Counted from the stretch's first letter, positions 23,641 through 33,009 are shown. The stretch: DNA of 43,475 nt from Clostridiales bacterium (GCA_017428545.1 JAFRQR010000027.1:1-43475); one strand, 5' to 3'. A program made the numbers and translations. Notes: generated by a model not told the origin, from the letters alone.

Positions 23641-25230
23641 ATGAGCAGTATAGAGAGCAGGTCGAAATGTCCGACTTGCGGGGGTAAACTGAGACTGAAT
23701 CCGAAGACCAAGATGTACGATTGTCCGTACTGCGGTGTTTCATCTGACTATAAGTATCTGTCCGCAGAGACGGCCAATTTCCGTGCGGCAGAATCACTGA
23801 AAAGATCCGAGTTCCATTCTGCCCAGAAAGCATATGAATTAAAACTCAAATATGATCCCCGGAATTTCGAAGCGCTGCGCGGCCTGATCCTGATTGCCGC
23901 GAAGGTCAAAAACGTCGATGAACTGGTTTCCGTGGATTCATATAAGGCACAAAGAAAACCGGAAGTCGGAGAGGCTCTTGAAAGAGCAAACTCGGAATGC
24001 GAAGGAGAGCACAAGGCGTATTTCGAGCAGCTTACCTTGGTTTTGAATATGCAAAGGCAGTTTCCCCAAACGGAGAGAGACTTAACCACCCTTAAGGAAA
24101 GTCTTTCGAGTCAGGAGCTGGCTCTCCGGGCAATGGAGAAAAAACCGGATCCTGACCCGTATCGCAAAGGCCCGGATAAGATCGAAGGGCTTAAGAGCAG
24201 GATCGAAACGAACAAGGTTTCGATCAAGAGAAAAGAAGCAGAACTCAATAATCAGCGGGAAAGATTCGAGAAGGCGCGCAAGGAACTGTTCGAGATGGAT
24301 CCTTTAACAGATCTGTCCGAAGCTCCGGTCTCTGAATCACGTCCTTCTGAATCCGGTTCCGGAAATTCCGGGAAGCATCTGAAAGCCCACTCCTGTCCGA
24401 CGTGCGGAGCATCGCTGAAGGTGCATATTGACCGTCAGGAGTACGAATGTCCTTTCTGCGGGGATGTATTTGATTATCAGTATGTCTTTGAAGATGATGT
24501 CATCGATAAGGCGAAGGAATACTGGAGTGACGAGGAATTATCTTCGGCGAAAAAAGCATATGACTTTATGCTGCAAAAAGAACCGCACAACTTCCGTGCA
24601 CTGCGCGGTCTTGTCCTGATCGCCGCGAATATGAAAAGCACCGAGGATTTGGGCAACTATTATAAAGAGCCTTCGTTCCGTTTCCCGGCCGGACTGGTCA
24701 GCGTGAGATCGGCAGAAAAAGCCTGTAAGAAAGAACATCTCGAGTATTTCGAAACGATGGAGAATCTCCTGGAGGAACGTCTTAACCACCAAAAACTCAT
24801 GAGCCGTCTGAAAAGGCTTTTGAGCAGCAGATTGCCTGAATATGCGATCCGGGAACAGGAAGAGGAGGAAAAGAAAAACGATTCAGAGTTGGGTCCCGTT
24901 GCGTCGGGATGTCTTACTGTCTTTCTCGTAATTTTTTATGTAATCCCATTCGTTTTTCTCTTTGGTGCAGCCGTATATTTTTCCTTTCCGCTATGGGCAT
25001 CTTTGCCGGCTTTCGGACTTCTGCTCATATGGGCCGGATATCATATAGTGGATGCCATAAAAGACGGCATTGCGAACCATAAGTACAAACAGTCGCTGAA
25101 AGAGAATCCGAAGGCGGATCCGAAGACGCAGCTTCGGCAGCAGATCCGTGCGAGCAGTGAAAAGGTCGATGAGCTCTGCAAAAAACTGCGGGAACTCGAT
25201 CCGGATCCTGAGGATTCCATATCCGAATGA
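23641..25230 (+). CDS. Membrane-anchored protein with duplicated zinc-ribbon/TPR-like module
   Basis: 529 residues; I do not recognise a named family. The protein contains an internal duplication. Module 1 (about 1-100) has CPTCGGKL...CPYCG followed by a helical repeat with AQKAYELKLKYDPRNFEALRG. Module 2 (about 250-345) has CPTCGASL...CPFCG followed by AKKAYDFMLQKEPHNFRALRG. Each module thus pairs a rubredoxin-like zinc ribbon with one TPR-type helix pair. Between them is a coiled-coil-like charged region (about 125-225). Two hydrophobic segments near residues 420-475 look like membrane spans, followed by a second charged helix. It probably sits on the inner face of the membrane as an adaptor. 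The role is unknown; it may be read from its own promoter. Confidence 0.75.
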   Translation: MSSIESRSKCPTCGGKLRLNPKTKMYDCPYCGVSSDYKYLSAETANFRAAESLKRSEFHSAQKAYELKLKYDPRNFEALRGLILIAAKVKNVDELVSVDSYKAQRKPEVGEALERANSECEGEHKAYFEQLTLVLNMQRQFPQTERDLTTLKESLSSQELALRAMEKKPDPDPYRKGPDKIEGLKSRIETNKVSIKRKEAELNNQRERFEKARKELFEMDPLTDLSEAPVSESRPSESGSGNSGKHLKAHSCPTCGASLKVHIDRQEYECPFCGDVFDYQYVFEDDVIDKAKEYWSDEELSSAKKAYDFMLQKEPHNFRALRGLVLIAANMKSTEDLGNYYKEPSFRFPAGLVSVRSAEKACKKEHLEYFETMENLLEERLNHQKLMSRLKRLLSSRLPEYAIREQEEEEKKNDSELGPVASGCLTVFLVIFYVIPFVFLFGAAVYFSFPLWASLPAFGLLLIWAGYHIVDAIKDGIANHKYKQSLKENPKADPKTQLRQQIRASSEKVDELCKKLRELDPDPEDSISE

Positions 25231-25388
25231 TCAATAAGAAGGAATCGTTCCCATTCCTGAGGACCAAAGAGATGAATTCATACCAGCGGTAGGAAAAATA
25301 AAATCCGATTAGTATCAGCAAGCAGTTCAAATCGCCGTCTGATTCCGTTATCATAAGGTCGTAAGATATCGGAACGGAGAACTAAAGT

Positions 25389-26453
25389 ATGAAGATTCAT
25401 CTTGCCGAAAACTTAAAGAGAATGAGAAAAGAGCGTGCGCTTACGCAGGAAGCTTTGTCCGAAGCTTTGGGTGTTTCGGCGGGCGCGGTGTATAAATGGG
25501 AAGCAGGCATCTCTTCGCCGGAATTGGAAATGCTGGTCCGGATCGCGGATCTGTTCGACACCTCCGTCGATACATTACTGGGCTATGAAATGGCAGAAAA
25601 CCGCAAGCATTCCATCACGGATCAGATCTACGGATATATCGTCGACAAGGACCGATCCGGACTTGAATACGCGGAAAAAGCACTTACCAAATATCCGAAT
25701 GACTTTCATGTGCTTGTGGCATCAGCAAGGATCTATATGACATTCGGAATCGAAGACCAAAGTAACGGATGGATGAAAAGAGCGATAGAGCTTTTCGAGA
25801 AGGCGGCAGGGATCGTTCCTCATGACATCGATCCGAGATTCGGAAAGCTTTCGATCATCGGAGATATCGCGCTTTTGAATTTCCTTGCAAATGATCGGGA
25901 CAAAGCGCTGGACATGATGAAAAAACACAACGAGGGCGGGGTCTTCAATTCAAAGATAGGATGGCTTACGGCACTTAAAGGTGAGACGGATCCGGCATGC
26001 CTGAACCAGCTGGCGATGGCTTTCTGGGATTGCATTTCCGATACCAACAACACCTCTATGGGGCTTCTTTATTACTACAATAACCGCTGTGAGTGGGACC
26101 GTGCAAAGACAGTCGCAAGGTGGAGTATAGACAATCTGAAAAGTCTTCGGAAAAATGACGAACCGTGCTTCTTTGATAAGACGACTGCGGCTTTTCTGGT
26201 CTCGGAAAGTTACGCTTACTTTATGACCGGGGATAAGACGCATGCCCGAAAGCTTATCGATGAGGCCAAAAAGATAGCGGAGGATTATGACTTCGCGCCT
26301 ACCGAGCATGCAGATATCGTGAAGCTTTTTGATATCTCCCGGAAGACGAGCACATATACGATGCTCGGAAGGACCGGAAAAGAAACGATACAGACAGTTC
26401 TTCATCTGATAGACGATAAGAAATTTACCGCGTTCGCAGAAAAAGAAAGTTAA
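25389..26453 (+). CDS. XRE-family regulator with TPR-like C-terminal domain
   Basis: 354 residues. An HTH_3 domain occupies residues 1-65: LAENLKRMRKERALTQEALSEALGVSAGAVYKWEAG, then the usual ISSPELEMLVRIADLFDTSVDTLLGYE. The remainder is helical with TPR-like pairs (EYAEKALTKYPNDFHVLVASARIYM, RAIELFEKAAGIVPHDIDPRF). Proteins of this build often sense peptides or a partner and control a nearby transporter. The start follows GGAG (25375-25378) and the stop lies 14 nt before the ABC exporter gene, so the two are very likely co-transcribed. The ligand is unknown, and no small peptide gene was found beside it. Confidence 0.88.
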   Translation: MKIHLAENLKRMRKERALTQEALSEALGVSAGAVYKWEAGISSPELEMLVRIADLFDTSVDTLLGYEMAENRKHSITDQIYGYIVDKDRSGLEYAEKALTKYPNDFHVLVASARIYMTFGIEDQSNGWMKRAIELFEKAAGIVPHDIDPRFGKLSIIGDIALLNFLANDRDKALDMMKKHNEGGVFNSKIGWLTALKGETDPACLNQLAMAFWDCISDTNNTSMGLLYYYNNRCEWDRAKTVARWSIDNLKSLRKNDEPCFFDKTTAAFLVSESYAYFMTGDKTHARKLIDEAKKIAEDYDFAPTEHADIVKLFDISRKTSTYTMLGRTGKETIQTVLHLIDDKKFTAFAEKES

Positions 26454-26467
26454 AAAAGGAATCAGCC

Positions 26468-28186
26468 ATGAAAACGAAAAGCGTTTACGTGGAACTGAAA
26501 TCTCAGTTCCATAGGGACAACTATGCCAATTTTATCCTCGCCGTCATAGGTGCCGTTCTCTCCGGCATGATGGGCATGGGCGTATCCTGGATCCTCGGAG
26601 AGCTCCTGGATACGGCATCCGGAAAAGGGAATCACAGCATCACCGAACTTCTATGGATCTCCTGGGGAGTCGCAGTATTTTTCCTGTTCGCATCTTTTCT
26701 GAATTACTATGCCAAGCCCAGATATGTGAAAAAGGCGATGCAGAACTATAAGGATACTCTTTTTAGTAAACTTACGAAGAAGAATATTTCCTCATTCCGA
26801 AATGAAAACACGGCGGACTATCTGTCGGCGCTGACGAATGACTGTACTTCGATCGAGACGAATCTCGTAGACAAAGAGTTCTGGTTTATTTACAGGATGT
26901 CCTCGTTCTTCTTTGCGCTTGCACTTATGCTTTTTTATTCGCCGCTTCTGACGGCTGTCGCAATAGGCGTCACTTTTATCCCTCTTCTCGTGTCTCTCAT
27001 GTCAGGAAAGAAACTTGCCGCCGGGGAAGTGAAAGTGTCAGAAGGGAATAAGAGTTTTACCGCTACCAACAGTGACTGTCTGAACGGCTTTTCAGTCGTG
27101 AAGAGTTTTCGTGCAGAAGGAGCCGTATCCAGGCTCTTTTCAAAAGAGAACACGAAACTCGAGGAATCGAAATTTAAAAGAACCAGACTCCGTATCTTCA
27201 TTGATACACTAAGCCAGTTGTCCGGTATGTCGGCACAGGTCACGGTCTTTTTCGTGGGGGCATATCTTGCTCTTTCGGGAAAAGGACTTTCCGCCGGAAA
27301 TGTCATGATATTCGTTAACCTTATGAACTTTGTCGTATCTCCGGTCGCCGAACTTCCGGGCCTTCTGGCCGGAAGAAAAGCGGCGGATGCGCTGATCAGG
27401 AAGGTCGCCGCATCTTTGGAAAAGAGTTCTTATACAGGCGGTGATACCGTTCTTTCCGGACTTTCGAAAAGCATCTGTCTCATGAACGTTTCCTTCTCTT
27501 ATGAAGAAGGAAATGAGATCCTTCACGATGTATCCGCGGAATTTGAAGCAGGAAAATCCTATGCGATCGTCGGCGCTTCCGGAAGCGGAAAGTCCACGCT
27601 TTTAAACCTGATCCTTTCCGGTGCATGCGGAGCGGAATACAGCGGAAAGATAAGCTGGGACGATGTGGATCTTAAGGATTCGTCTTCGGATTCGCTTTTC
27701 GATCAGGTGTCATCGATACAGCAAAATGTGTTCGTCTTTAATTCTTCCATTAAGGACAACATCACGATGTTCAGGGATTTTCCCGAAGAGAAAGTGCAGC
27801 AGGCGGTCGTCCGTGCGAATCTGGGGGAACTGATCAGCGAGCGTGGCGAAGACTATCTTTGCGGAGAGAACGGCAACGGCTTGTCCGGTGGTGAGAAGCA
27901 GAGGATATCGATTGCCAGAAGCCTTCTTAAGGATTCCTCCGTCCTTCTGGCTGACGAGATCACGGCGGCTCTGGATCCCCAAACGGCATATAAGGTCTCT
28001 TCCGATATCCTTGATCTTTCCGGCATCACAAGAGTCGTCGTCACACACGCACTGGATGAAAAACTGATGCGAAGATATGACAAAATCCTTGTGATGAGAA
28101 ACGGAAGACTTGAAGAACAGGGAACTTTCGATGAACTGATGGAAAGAAGAAAATACTTCCATGCACTGTTTACCGTGGGATCGTAA
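26468..28186 (+). CDS. ABC exporter, fused membrane and ATPase domains
   Basis: 572 residues. A half-transporter that works as a dimer, exporting drugs, lipids or peptides. The type IV exporter membrane domain spans about residues 1-310 with six predicted helices. The nucleotide-binding domain has Walker A GASGSGKST (about 369-377), Q-loop region SSIQQNVFVF, signature LSGGEKQRISIARSLL (about 471) and Walker B SVLLADEITAALD (about 492). There is no N-terminal C39 peptidase domain, so it does not mature double-glycine peptides itself. In the Walker B sequence ADE is followed by I-T-A-A-L-D, an acceptable variant of the D-loop. AAAGGA (26455-26460) precedes the ATG. It is coupled to the XRE regulator upstream. 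Confidence 0.92.
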   Translation: MKTKSVYVELKSQFHRDNYANFILAVIGAVLSGMMGMGVSWILGELLDTASGKGNHSITELLWISWGVAVFFLFASFLNYYAKPRYVKKAMQNYKDTLFSKLTKKNISSFRNENTADYLSALTNDCTSIETNLVDKEFWFIYRMSSFFFALALMLFYSPLLTAVAIGVTFIPLLVSLMSGKKLAAGEVKVSEGNKSFTATNSDCLNGFSVVKSFRAEGAVSRLFSKENTKLEESKFKRTRLRIFIDTLSQLSGMSAQVTVFFVGAYLALSGKGLSAGNVMIFVNLMNFVVSPVAELPGLLAGRKAADALIRKVAASLEKSSYTGGDTVLSGLSKSICLMNVSFSYEEGNEILHDVSAEFEAGKSYAIVGASGSGKSTLLNLILSGACGAEYSGKISWDDVDLKDSSSDSLFDQVSSIQQNVFVFNSSIKDNITMFRDFPEEKVQQAVVRANLGELISERGEDYLCGENGNGLSGGEKQRISIARSLLKDSSVLLADEITAALDPQTAYKVSSDILDLSGITRVVVTHALDEKLMRRYDKILVMRNGRLEEQGTFDELMERRKYFHALFTVGS

Positions 28187-28268
28187 AAGAAAAGCCATGC
28201 GGTAACATTTTTAGGAGCAGAGAACTGACGCGCAGGCCTCGCTTTCGATAGAAAAAACTCTCAGGAAA

Positions 28269-28277
28269 TGGTATACT
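28269..28277 (+). promoter_or_regulatory. Extended -10 promoter of HerA-like gene
   Basis: TG, one base, TATACT (TATACT at 28272-28277), with a poor -35. The leader of about 80 nt contains no clear hairpin. Confidence 0.55.
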
Positions 28278-28361
28278 GTTTAAGTTGTTGTGACTCGACG
28301 GAAAAATGAAAAAGACGATCTCGATTATGACACCAAACACTTACCCCCCGGGAGGACGAAA

Positions 28362-29984
28362 ATGACACTTGAATCTCTATACAAAGGTGAGAATCTTCAG
28401 GACTATTATCTGGGAAAGATCACGCAGGTCTACAGAAGCTGCAGTATCGCCCAAATCGACAGCAACAACTCCTTTATGACGGACAGAAGCAAGTTCAGCC
28501 GCTCGTTTCTTCCGAACACGATCAACTACTATGTTGTGATCGATTCCACTTCCGGTATTTTCCTTGGAGAGGTCTTTGAGAACAAGGCTTCCAGAAAAGA
28601 TCCGGATGCGCTGACGGTATTCGGTTCCGAGAAGAATGAAGATTACCATGAGATCAGTATCGACACGATCGCGATCATTACTCCCGAATCCGACAAATTC
28701 GTTCTTTCCGGCTTTAAGACGCTCGGCATCACAGACAAGGTCTATCTGGCCACGGATGCGATCTACCAGATGTACTTAAAGTCCCTCGAGACTTCCAAAG
28801 AAGAGGAAGAGCCGCTTCCGCCTTTCGCGACATTCCTTGACAGAACAAACGCGGATGTGCAGGTGAAGCCGAGTACGCTCTTCAACCGTCACCTCATGTG
28901 CATCGGTTCCACGAACAGTGGTAAGTCCACTACGTCTCTGGCGATCCTCGATAAGCTCATTGCCACCGGCCGAAAAGCACTGATCATCGACCCGACAGGT
29001 GAGTATAGGGATGCCTTTACACACGCCGAGGTCACGAAGCTGACGCTGGGTGTAGATACCACCGTTTCTCCTTCCAAGATCCGCATGGAGCAGTGGGAGA
29101 AGCTTTTCGAAACAGAAAACAGCAGCCAGGGCGCGGTGCTTTCCGAGGCGATCACATCTCTTCGTTTCATGAAGAAGATCGGCGACGATTCCTACTACTA
29201 TAAGGTCGGTGCCAATATCGACGAAGTTCAGGAGAACCTCGCCTCCGTATCCAATGACGATACCGACTTTAACATCGAACTTCTTCCGGAGCAGATCCAG
29301 GCGGAGTCTGTCTGCGAGCCGGCAAGAGATAACAACTACAACTTCAGATACTGCTACGATACGCTGAAGGCAAATGCCAACGCGTCTTTCGTGCAGAAGA
29401 TCCAGTATCAGATGACGAACACGAGATTTTTGACGTTCTTCTCGAACGATCCGTCGATGTATAACCTTCTCGATGCGATCGACCAGTTCATTTATGAGCC
29501 GGATTCCAGCCTTTATATCGATACATCTGCCCTCGGTGCCGCAGAAGGTATCGGCGGCATGGTCATTGACCTGGTAAGTAATTACGTTATCTCTCAGGAT
29601 CAGGTCTATCCGTTCGTATTCTTCATCGACGAGGTCCACAGATATGCCAAGTCCAGATACTCCGATAAGGAGTTCCACGGCGGTCTTACACTCCTTGCAA
29701 GAGAAGGCCGTAAGAAGGGTATCTTCCTTTTCCTGACGACACAGCGCCCGACAGACGTATCTTCGGTGCTTTTCGGACAGATCGGTTCGCTTCTGATCCA
29801 CAGACTCATGCTCAATGACGATATCAACACGGTTCAGAATCACCTTGACGACTATGCGATGAAACATATCCGCAAACTCAATCAGGGTGAGTGTATCCTG
29901 TCGAGCGTCAACCTTCTCCACAATATGTTTATCCAGGTGAAGAAGTCTGAAAGACCTCAGTACAACGACACACCGCTTCTCTGA
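28362..29984 (+). CDS. HerA-like ATPase (HAS-barrel plus DUF87)
   Basis: 540 residues from ATG 28362, with CGGGAGGA (28349-28356) just upstream; an in-frame start at 28290 lies before that site. Residues about 1-165 form the N-terminal HAS-barrel-like beta domain. The RecA-like motor has Walker A CIGSTNSGKST (about 179-189), KALIIDPTGEYRDAF, Walker B PFVFFIDEVHRYA (about 416-428) and the glutamine switch FLTTQRP (about 457). A helical insert occupies about 235-370. HerA proteins form hexameric rings that translocate DNA, with NurA in archaeal end resection or with effector enzymes in defence systems. No nurA, SIR2 or other nuclease gene is adjacent here, so the partner is unknown. FtsK/VirB4-type motors are the alternative reading, but DPTGEYRD and TTQRP fit HerA better. 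Confidence 0.82.
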   Translation: MTLESLYKGENLQDYYLGKITQVYRSCSIAQIDSNNSFMTDRSKFSRSFLPNTINYYVVIDSTSGIFLGEVFENKASRKDPDALTVFGSEKNEDYHEISIDTIAIITPESDKFVLSGFKTLGITDKVYLATDAIYQMYLKSLETSKEEEEPLPPFATFLDRTNADVQVKPSTLFNRHLMCIGSTNSGKSTTSLAILDKLIATGRKALIIDPTGEYRDAFTHAEVTKLTLGVDTTVSPSKIRMEQWEKLFETENSSQGAVLSEAITSLRFMKKIGDDSYYYKVGANIDEVQENLASVSNDDTDFNIELLPEQIQAESVCEPARDNNYNFRYCYDTLKANANASFVQKIQYQMTNTRFLTFFSNDPSMYNLLDAIDQFIYEPDSSLYIDTSALGAAEGIGGMVIDLVSNYVISQDQVYPFVFFIDEVHRYAKSRYSDKEFHGGLTLLAREGRKKGIFLFLTTQRPTDVSSVLFGQIGSLLIHRLMLNDDINTVQNHLDDYAMKHIRKLNQGECILSSVNLLHNMFIQVKKSERPQYNDTPLL

Positions 29985-30001
29985 TCTTTCTGTCATGGAG
30001 A

Positions 30002-30028
30002 TCCGGAATAAAGTCAGATCGTTCCGGA
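30002..30028. other. Hairpin between HerA-like and NSS transporter genes
   Basis: TCCGGAA (30002-30008) and TTCCGGA (30022-30028) form a perfect 7-bp stem with a 13-nt loop. No T tract; it may attenuate or stabilise the transcript. Confidence 0.4.
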
Positions 30029-30059
30029 ATATAAAACTGTTAACAGGGGTGATATTTTC

Positions 30060-31601
30060 ATGCGTGACAAATGGTCATCAAGATCCACATTTATTCTGGC
30101 AGCGATCGGTTCTGCGGTAGGTCTCGGCAATGCCTGGCGTTTCCCGGGACTGGCGGCAAAATACGGCGGCGGTGCTTTTCTATTTGTATATCTTTTGGCC
30201 ATGCTCGTGATCGGTATCCCGCTTCTGATGCTGGAGATCTCTGTTTCCAGACATACCAAGAGCGGCGCGCCGGGTGCGATGCGCGCACTGAATAAAAAAG
30301 CAGAGAATATCGGCTGGCTGGGCGTTTCCAACGGTATCGGCATCTCCATCTACTATGCGGCCGTTTTTGCATGGGTCATCATGATGTTCTTCATGAGCTT
30401 TAAATTCATGAACATGACCGGCGACAACGAGGCGGCAAGTTCTCTTTGGATGAAGACCATTAAGACCACGGGCGTCGTGTCCGGTTTTAAAACGATCGCA
30501 TGGCCGGTATTCGGCTGCCTTCTCCTGGCGTGGGCACTTTGCTATCTTTGCATCCGAAACGGCACGACAACAGTCGGCAAGGTCGTTAAATACACCGTTT
30601 CACTTCCGGTCATCTGCCTTTTGATCCTCGCGGTAAGAGGATTTACGATGTCGGGCGCGCTGGATGGTGTCAGCAAGCTTTTCATTCCGAAGTTGAGCGC
30701 CCTTTCCGATTCCAATCTCTGGATCGATGCGATCGGCCAGGTATTCTATTCGCTTTCCGTTGCCATGGCGATCATGTTCGCGTACGGTTCTTTTCTCGAT
30801 GAAAAAGCCAATATCGCAGTCGATGCCATCATCATCGCTTTTTCCGACATGATCATCAGTGTCCTTGCCGGTATCGTTATGTTTACGACGATGGCCGGTG
30901 TCGGAATGCTCGATAACATGTCCGCATCCGGTATCTCCACGGCATTCATCATCTATCCGCAGGCGATCGTCAATCTTTCCGGTAGCGGCGTGGTCAACAT
31001 GCTCTTTGCCTTTATCTTCTACTTCTGCCTGATCACGCTGGCGATCGATTCTCTGTTCTCTATTATCGAGGGCGTTTCGACGGCGATCTCCGATAAGTTT
31101 AAGCTCAATAAGAAAAAGACGACACTCACACTATGTATCGTCGAGGGCGTCATCAGCCTCATCTATGTAACGGGAGCAGGTCTTGCGATCCTTGATATCG
31201 TGGACTATTTCATCAACAGTTACACATTGATCCTGACCGGTATCCTCGAAGTGATCGTTGCCGGATGGTTCTTTAAGACCGCTAAGATCTTAGATCAGGT
31301 AAACAGAAATACTAAGTATTTCAAGATGCCGTCGTGGTGGTTCATCCCTTCGATCAAGGTCATCGCTCCGACGGTCTTAAGCGGACTTTTCGTCTGGAAT
31401 ATCGTCAACCTGATCCGCGGCGGCGGTATCTACGGAAAAAACGACGGCTATACGCTTAAGGCCAATATCGTATTCGGATGGGCCGTTATCCTTCTGATCA
31501 TCCTTTCCGGACTGATCATCAAAGCAATCGTCCGTGCAAAGGCGAAGAACGGTTTTACCGAAGATGAGAAGACCTGGGACGAGTTTTCCGACGAGGCATA
31601 A
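30060..31601 (+). CDS. Sodium-dependent transporter, NSS (SNF) family
   Basis: 513 residues with about 12 membrane helices. NSS proteins (LeuT, TnaT, MhsT) import amino acids with Na+. The unwound first helix and its flank are unmistakable: AAIGSAVGLGNAWRFPGLAAKYGGGAFLFVYL, then GIPLLMLEISVSRH. Helix 6 and helix 8 equivalents lie near FYSLSVAMAIMFAYGSF and LAIDSLFSIIEG. The substrate cannot be read from the sequence. CAGGGGTGA (30043-30051) serves as the ribosome site. The gap to the HerA-like gene is 75 bp with a hairpin but no terminator, so read-through is possible. Confidence 0.93.
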   Translation: MRDKWSSRSTFILAAIGSAVGLGNAWRFPGLAAKYGGGAFLFVYLLAMLVIGIPLLMLEISVSRHTKSGAPGAMRALNKKAENIGWLGVSNGIGISIYYAAVFAWVIMMFFMSFKFMNMTGDNEAASSLWMKTIKTTGVVSGFKTIAWPVFGCLLLAWALCYLCIRNGTTTVGKVVKYTVSLPVICLLILAVRGFTMSGALDGVSKLFIPKLSALSDSNLWIDAIGQVFYSLSVAMAIMFAYGSFLDEKANIAVDAIIIAFSDMIISVLAGIVMFTTMAGVGMLDNMSASGISTAFIIYPQAIVNLSGSGVVNMLFAFIFYFCLITLAIDSLFSIIEGVSTAISDKFKLNKKKTTLTLCIVEGVISLIYVTGAGLAILDIVDYFINSYTLILTGILEVIVAGWFFKTAKILDQVNRNTKYFKMPSWWFIPSIKVIAPTVLSGLFVWNIVNLIRGGGIYGKNDGYTLKANIVFGWAVILLIILSGLIIKAIVRAKAKNGFTEDEKTWDEFSDEA

Positions 31602-31611
31602 ACGCTCCTCT

Positions 31612-31639
31612 TTGAAACCCGCCCGGCTCGTATTATAAT
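31612..31639 (+). promoter_or_regulatory. Promoter of F420-ligase-like gene
   Basis: TTGAAA (31612-31617), 16-bp spacer, TATAAT (31634-31639). The leader is about 85 nt. Confidence 0.75.
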
Positions 31640-31730
31640 AGTAGCGTTGTGAAAAACGGCAATGGAGTCGTGTCATTATCCGGGATATTCTTTGCCGTGC
31701 AGATATTCTTTTTTTCAGGAGGACGTTCAT

Positions 31731-32924
31731 ATGGCAGAGCGCAGAGTAGGTACAGTTTCGCGGGGCATCCGCTGCCCGATCATCCGTCAGGGAGACGATC
31801 TTAGTAAAATCGTTACCGAGTCCGTATTGGAGGCGGCAAAAGCAGAAGGTTTCGAACTTCGCGACCGCGATGTTATCGCGATGACAGAGTCGATCGTCGC
31901 AAGATCCCAGGGCAACTATTGCACCGTGCAGGATATCGCTTCCGATGTAAAAGCAAAGCTCGGCGGACAGACCGTCGGCGTTATCTTCCCGATCTTAAGC
32001 AGAAACCGTTTCGCGATCTGCCTTCGCGGTATCGCCATGGGCTGTAAAAAGATCGTTCTGATGCTCTCTTATCCTTCTGACGAAGTCGGAAACTGCCTCG
32101 TAAGCCTCGACAAGATCGATGCCGCAGGCGTAAATCCTTATTCCGATGTCCTCTCTTTGGAAAAGTATCGTGAGCTTTTCGGCGAGAATAAGCATGAGTT
32201 CACCGGTGTGGACTATGTAGCTTACTACGGCGACCTCATCAAGGAAGCCGGCTGCGAAGTAGAGATCATCTTCGCCAACCAGCCGAAGGCGATCCTCGAC
32301 TATACCAAGAACATCATCAACTGCGATATCCACACTCGTGCCAGAACGAAGAGGATCCTCCTTTCCGGCGGTGCCGAGAAGGTATTCGGTCTCGATGAGA
32401 TCATGAATGCTCCGGTAAATGGCAGTGGATGTAATGAGACATATGGTCTTCTCGGATCCAATAAGGCCACAGAAGATCAGGTCAAGCTCTTCCCGAGAGA
32501 GTGCAAAGATCTGGTTTTGGCCGTTCAGAAGAACATCCTCGACGCAACAGGAAAGTGCGTCGAAGTCATGGTATATGGCGATGGTGCTTTTAAAGATCCG
32601 CAGGGAAAGATCTGGGAGCTCGCAGATCCGGTCGTTTCTCCGGCTTTTACCGACGGACTGATCGGAACACCGAACGAACTGAAACTGAAATATCTCGCGG
32701 ATAACGATTTTGCCAATCTCTCCGGTGAAGAACTGAAGAAGGCGATCTCTGACAGCATCAAGGCCAAGGACAGTAACCTTGTCGGCAAGATGGCCAGTGA
32801 AGGAACGACACCGCGCCAGCTGACCGACCTGATCGGTTCCCTCTGCGATCTGACTTCCGGATCCGGCGACAAGGGAACACCGGTCGTACTGGTCCAGGGT
32901 TATTTCGATAACTACACGAACTGA
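31731..32924 (+). CDS. Coenzyme F420-0:L-glutamate ligase-like protein
   Basis: 397 residues from ATG 31731, 8 nt after AGGAGG (31717-31722). The fold family is CofE/FbiB-N, which adds glutamate to F420-0 with GTP. The N-terminal half has the matching pattern CPIIRQGDDLSKIVTESV, RDVIAMTESIVARSQGNY and GCKKIVLMLSYPSDEVGN. Many Firmicutes carry such a protein although they do not make F420, so the true substrate is open; an amide-ligase reaction is a reasonable guess. The C-terminal part, with GSGCNETYGLLGSNKATED and VMVYGDGAFKDPQGKIWELADP, agrees with this Firmicute subgroup. No other F420 genes are in the window. It is single-gene by promoter and terminator. Confidence 0.8.
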   Translation: MAERRVGTVSRGIRCPIIRQGDDLSKIVTESVLEAAKAEGFELRDRDVIAMTESIVARSQGNYCTVQDIASDVKAKLGGQTVGVIFPILSRNRFAICLRGIAMGCKKIVLMLSYPSDEVGNCLVSLDKIDAAGVNPYSDVLSLEKYRELFGENKHEFTGVDYVAYYGDLIKEAGCEVEIIFANQPKAILDYTKNIINCDIHTRARTKRILLSGGAEKVFGLDEIMNAPVNGSGCNETYGLLGSNKATEDQVKLFPRECKDLVLAVQKNILDATGKCVEVMVYGDGAFKDPQGKIWELADPVVSPAFTDGLIGTPNELKLKYLADNDFANLSGEELKKAISDSIKAKDSNLVGKMASEGTTPRQLTDLIGSLCDLTSGSGDKGTPVVLVQGYFDNYTN

Positions 32925-32947
32925 CCCGTCATCATTTATCGGATCCC

Positions 32948-32983
32948 AAAGCCCGTGCTGCCGGCGCGGGCTTTCCGATTTTT
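32948..32983 (+). terminator. Terminator after F420-ligase-like gene
   Basis: AAAGCCCGTGC (32948-32958), loop TGCCG, GCGCGGGCTTT (32964-32974), one G-T pair; TTTTT at 32979-32983 comes 4 nt later. Confidence 0.85.
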
Positions 32984-33009
32984 ATAAAACTGGAAGAGGA
33001 GAAGGAAAA

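Noticed and set aside
25231..25388. Small signalling peptide gene for the XRE/ABC cassette
   Set aside because: The gap (and that at 28187-28361) holds only frames of a few codons, none with a ribosome site and a secretion-like sequence.
28362..29984. HerA-type antiviral defence system
   Set aside because: No effector or nuclease gene is adjacent, and neighbours are ordinary transporters; a single motor protein does not support the claim.
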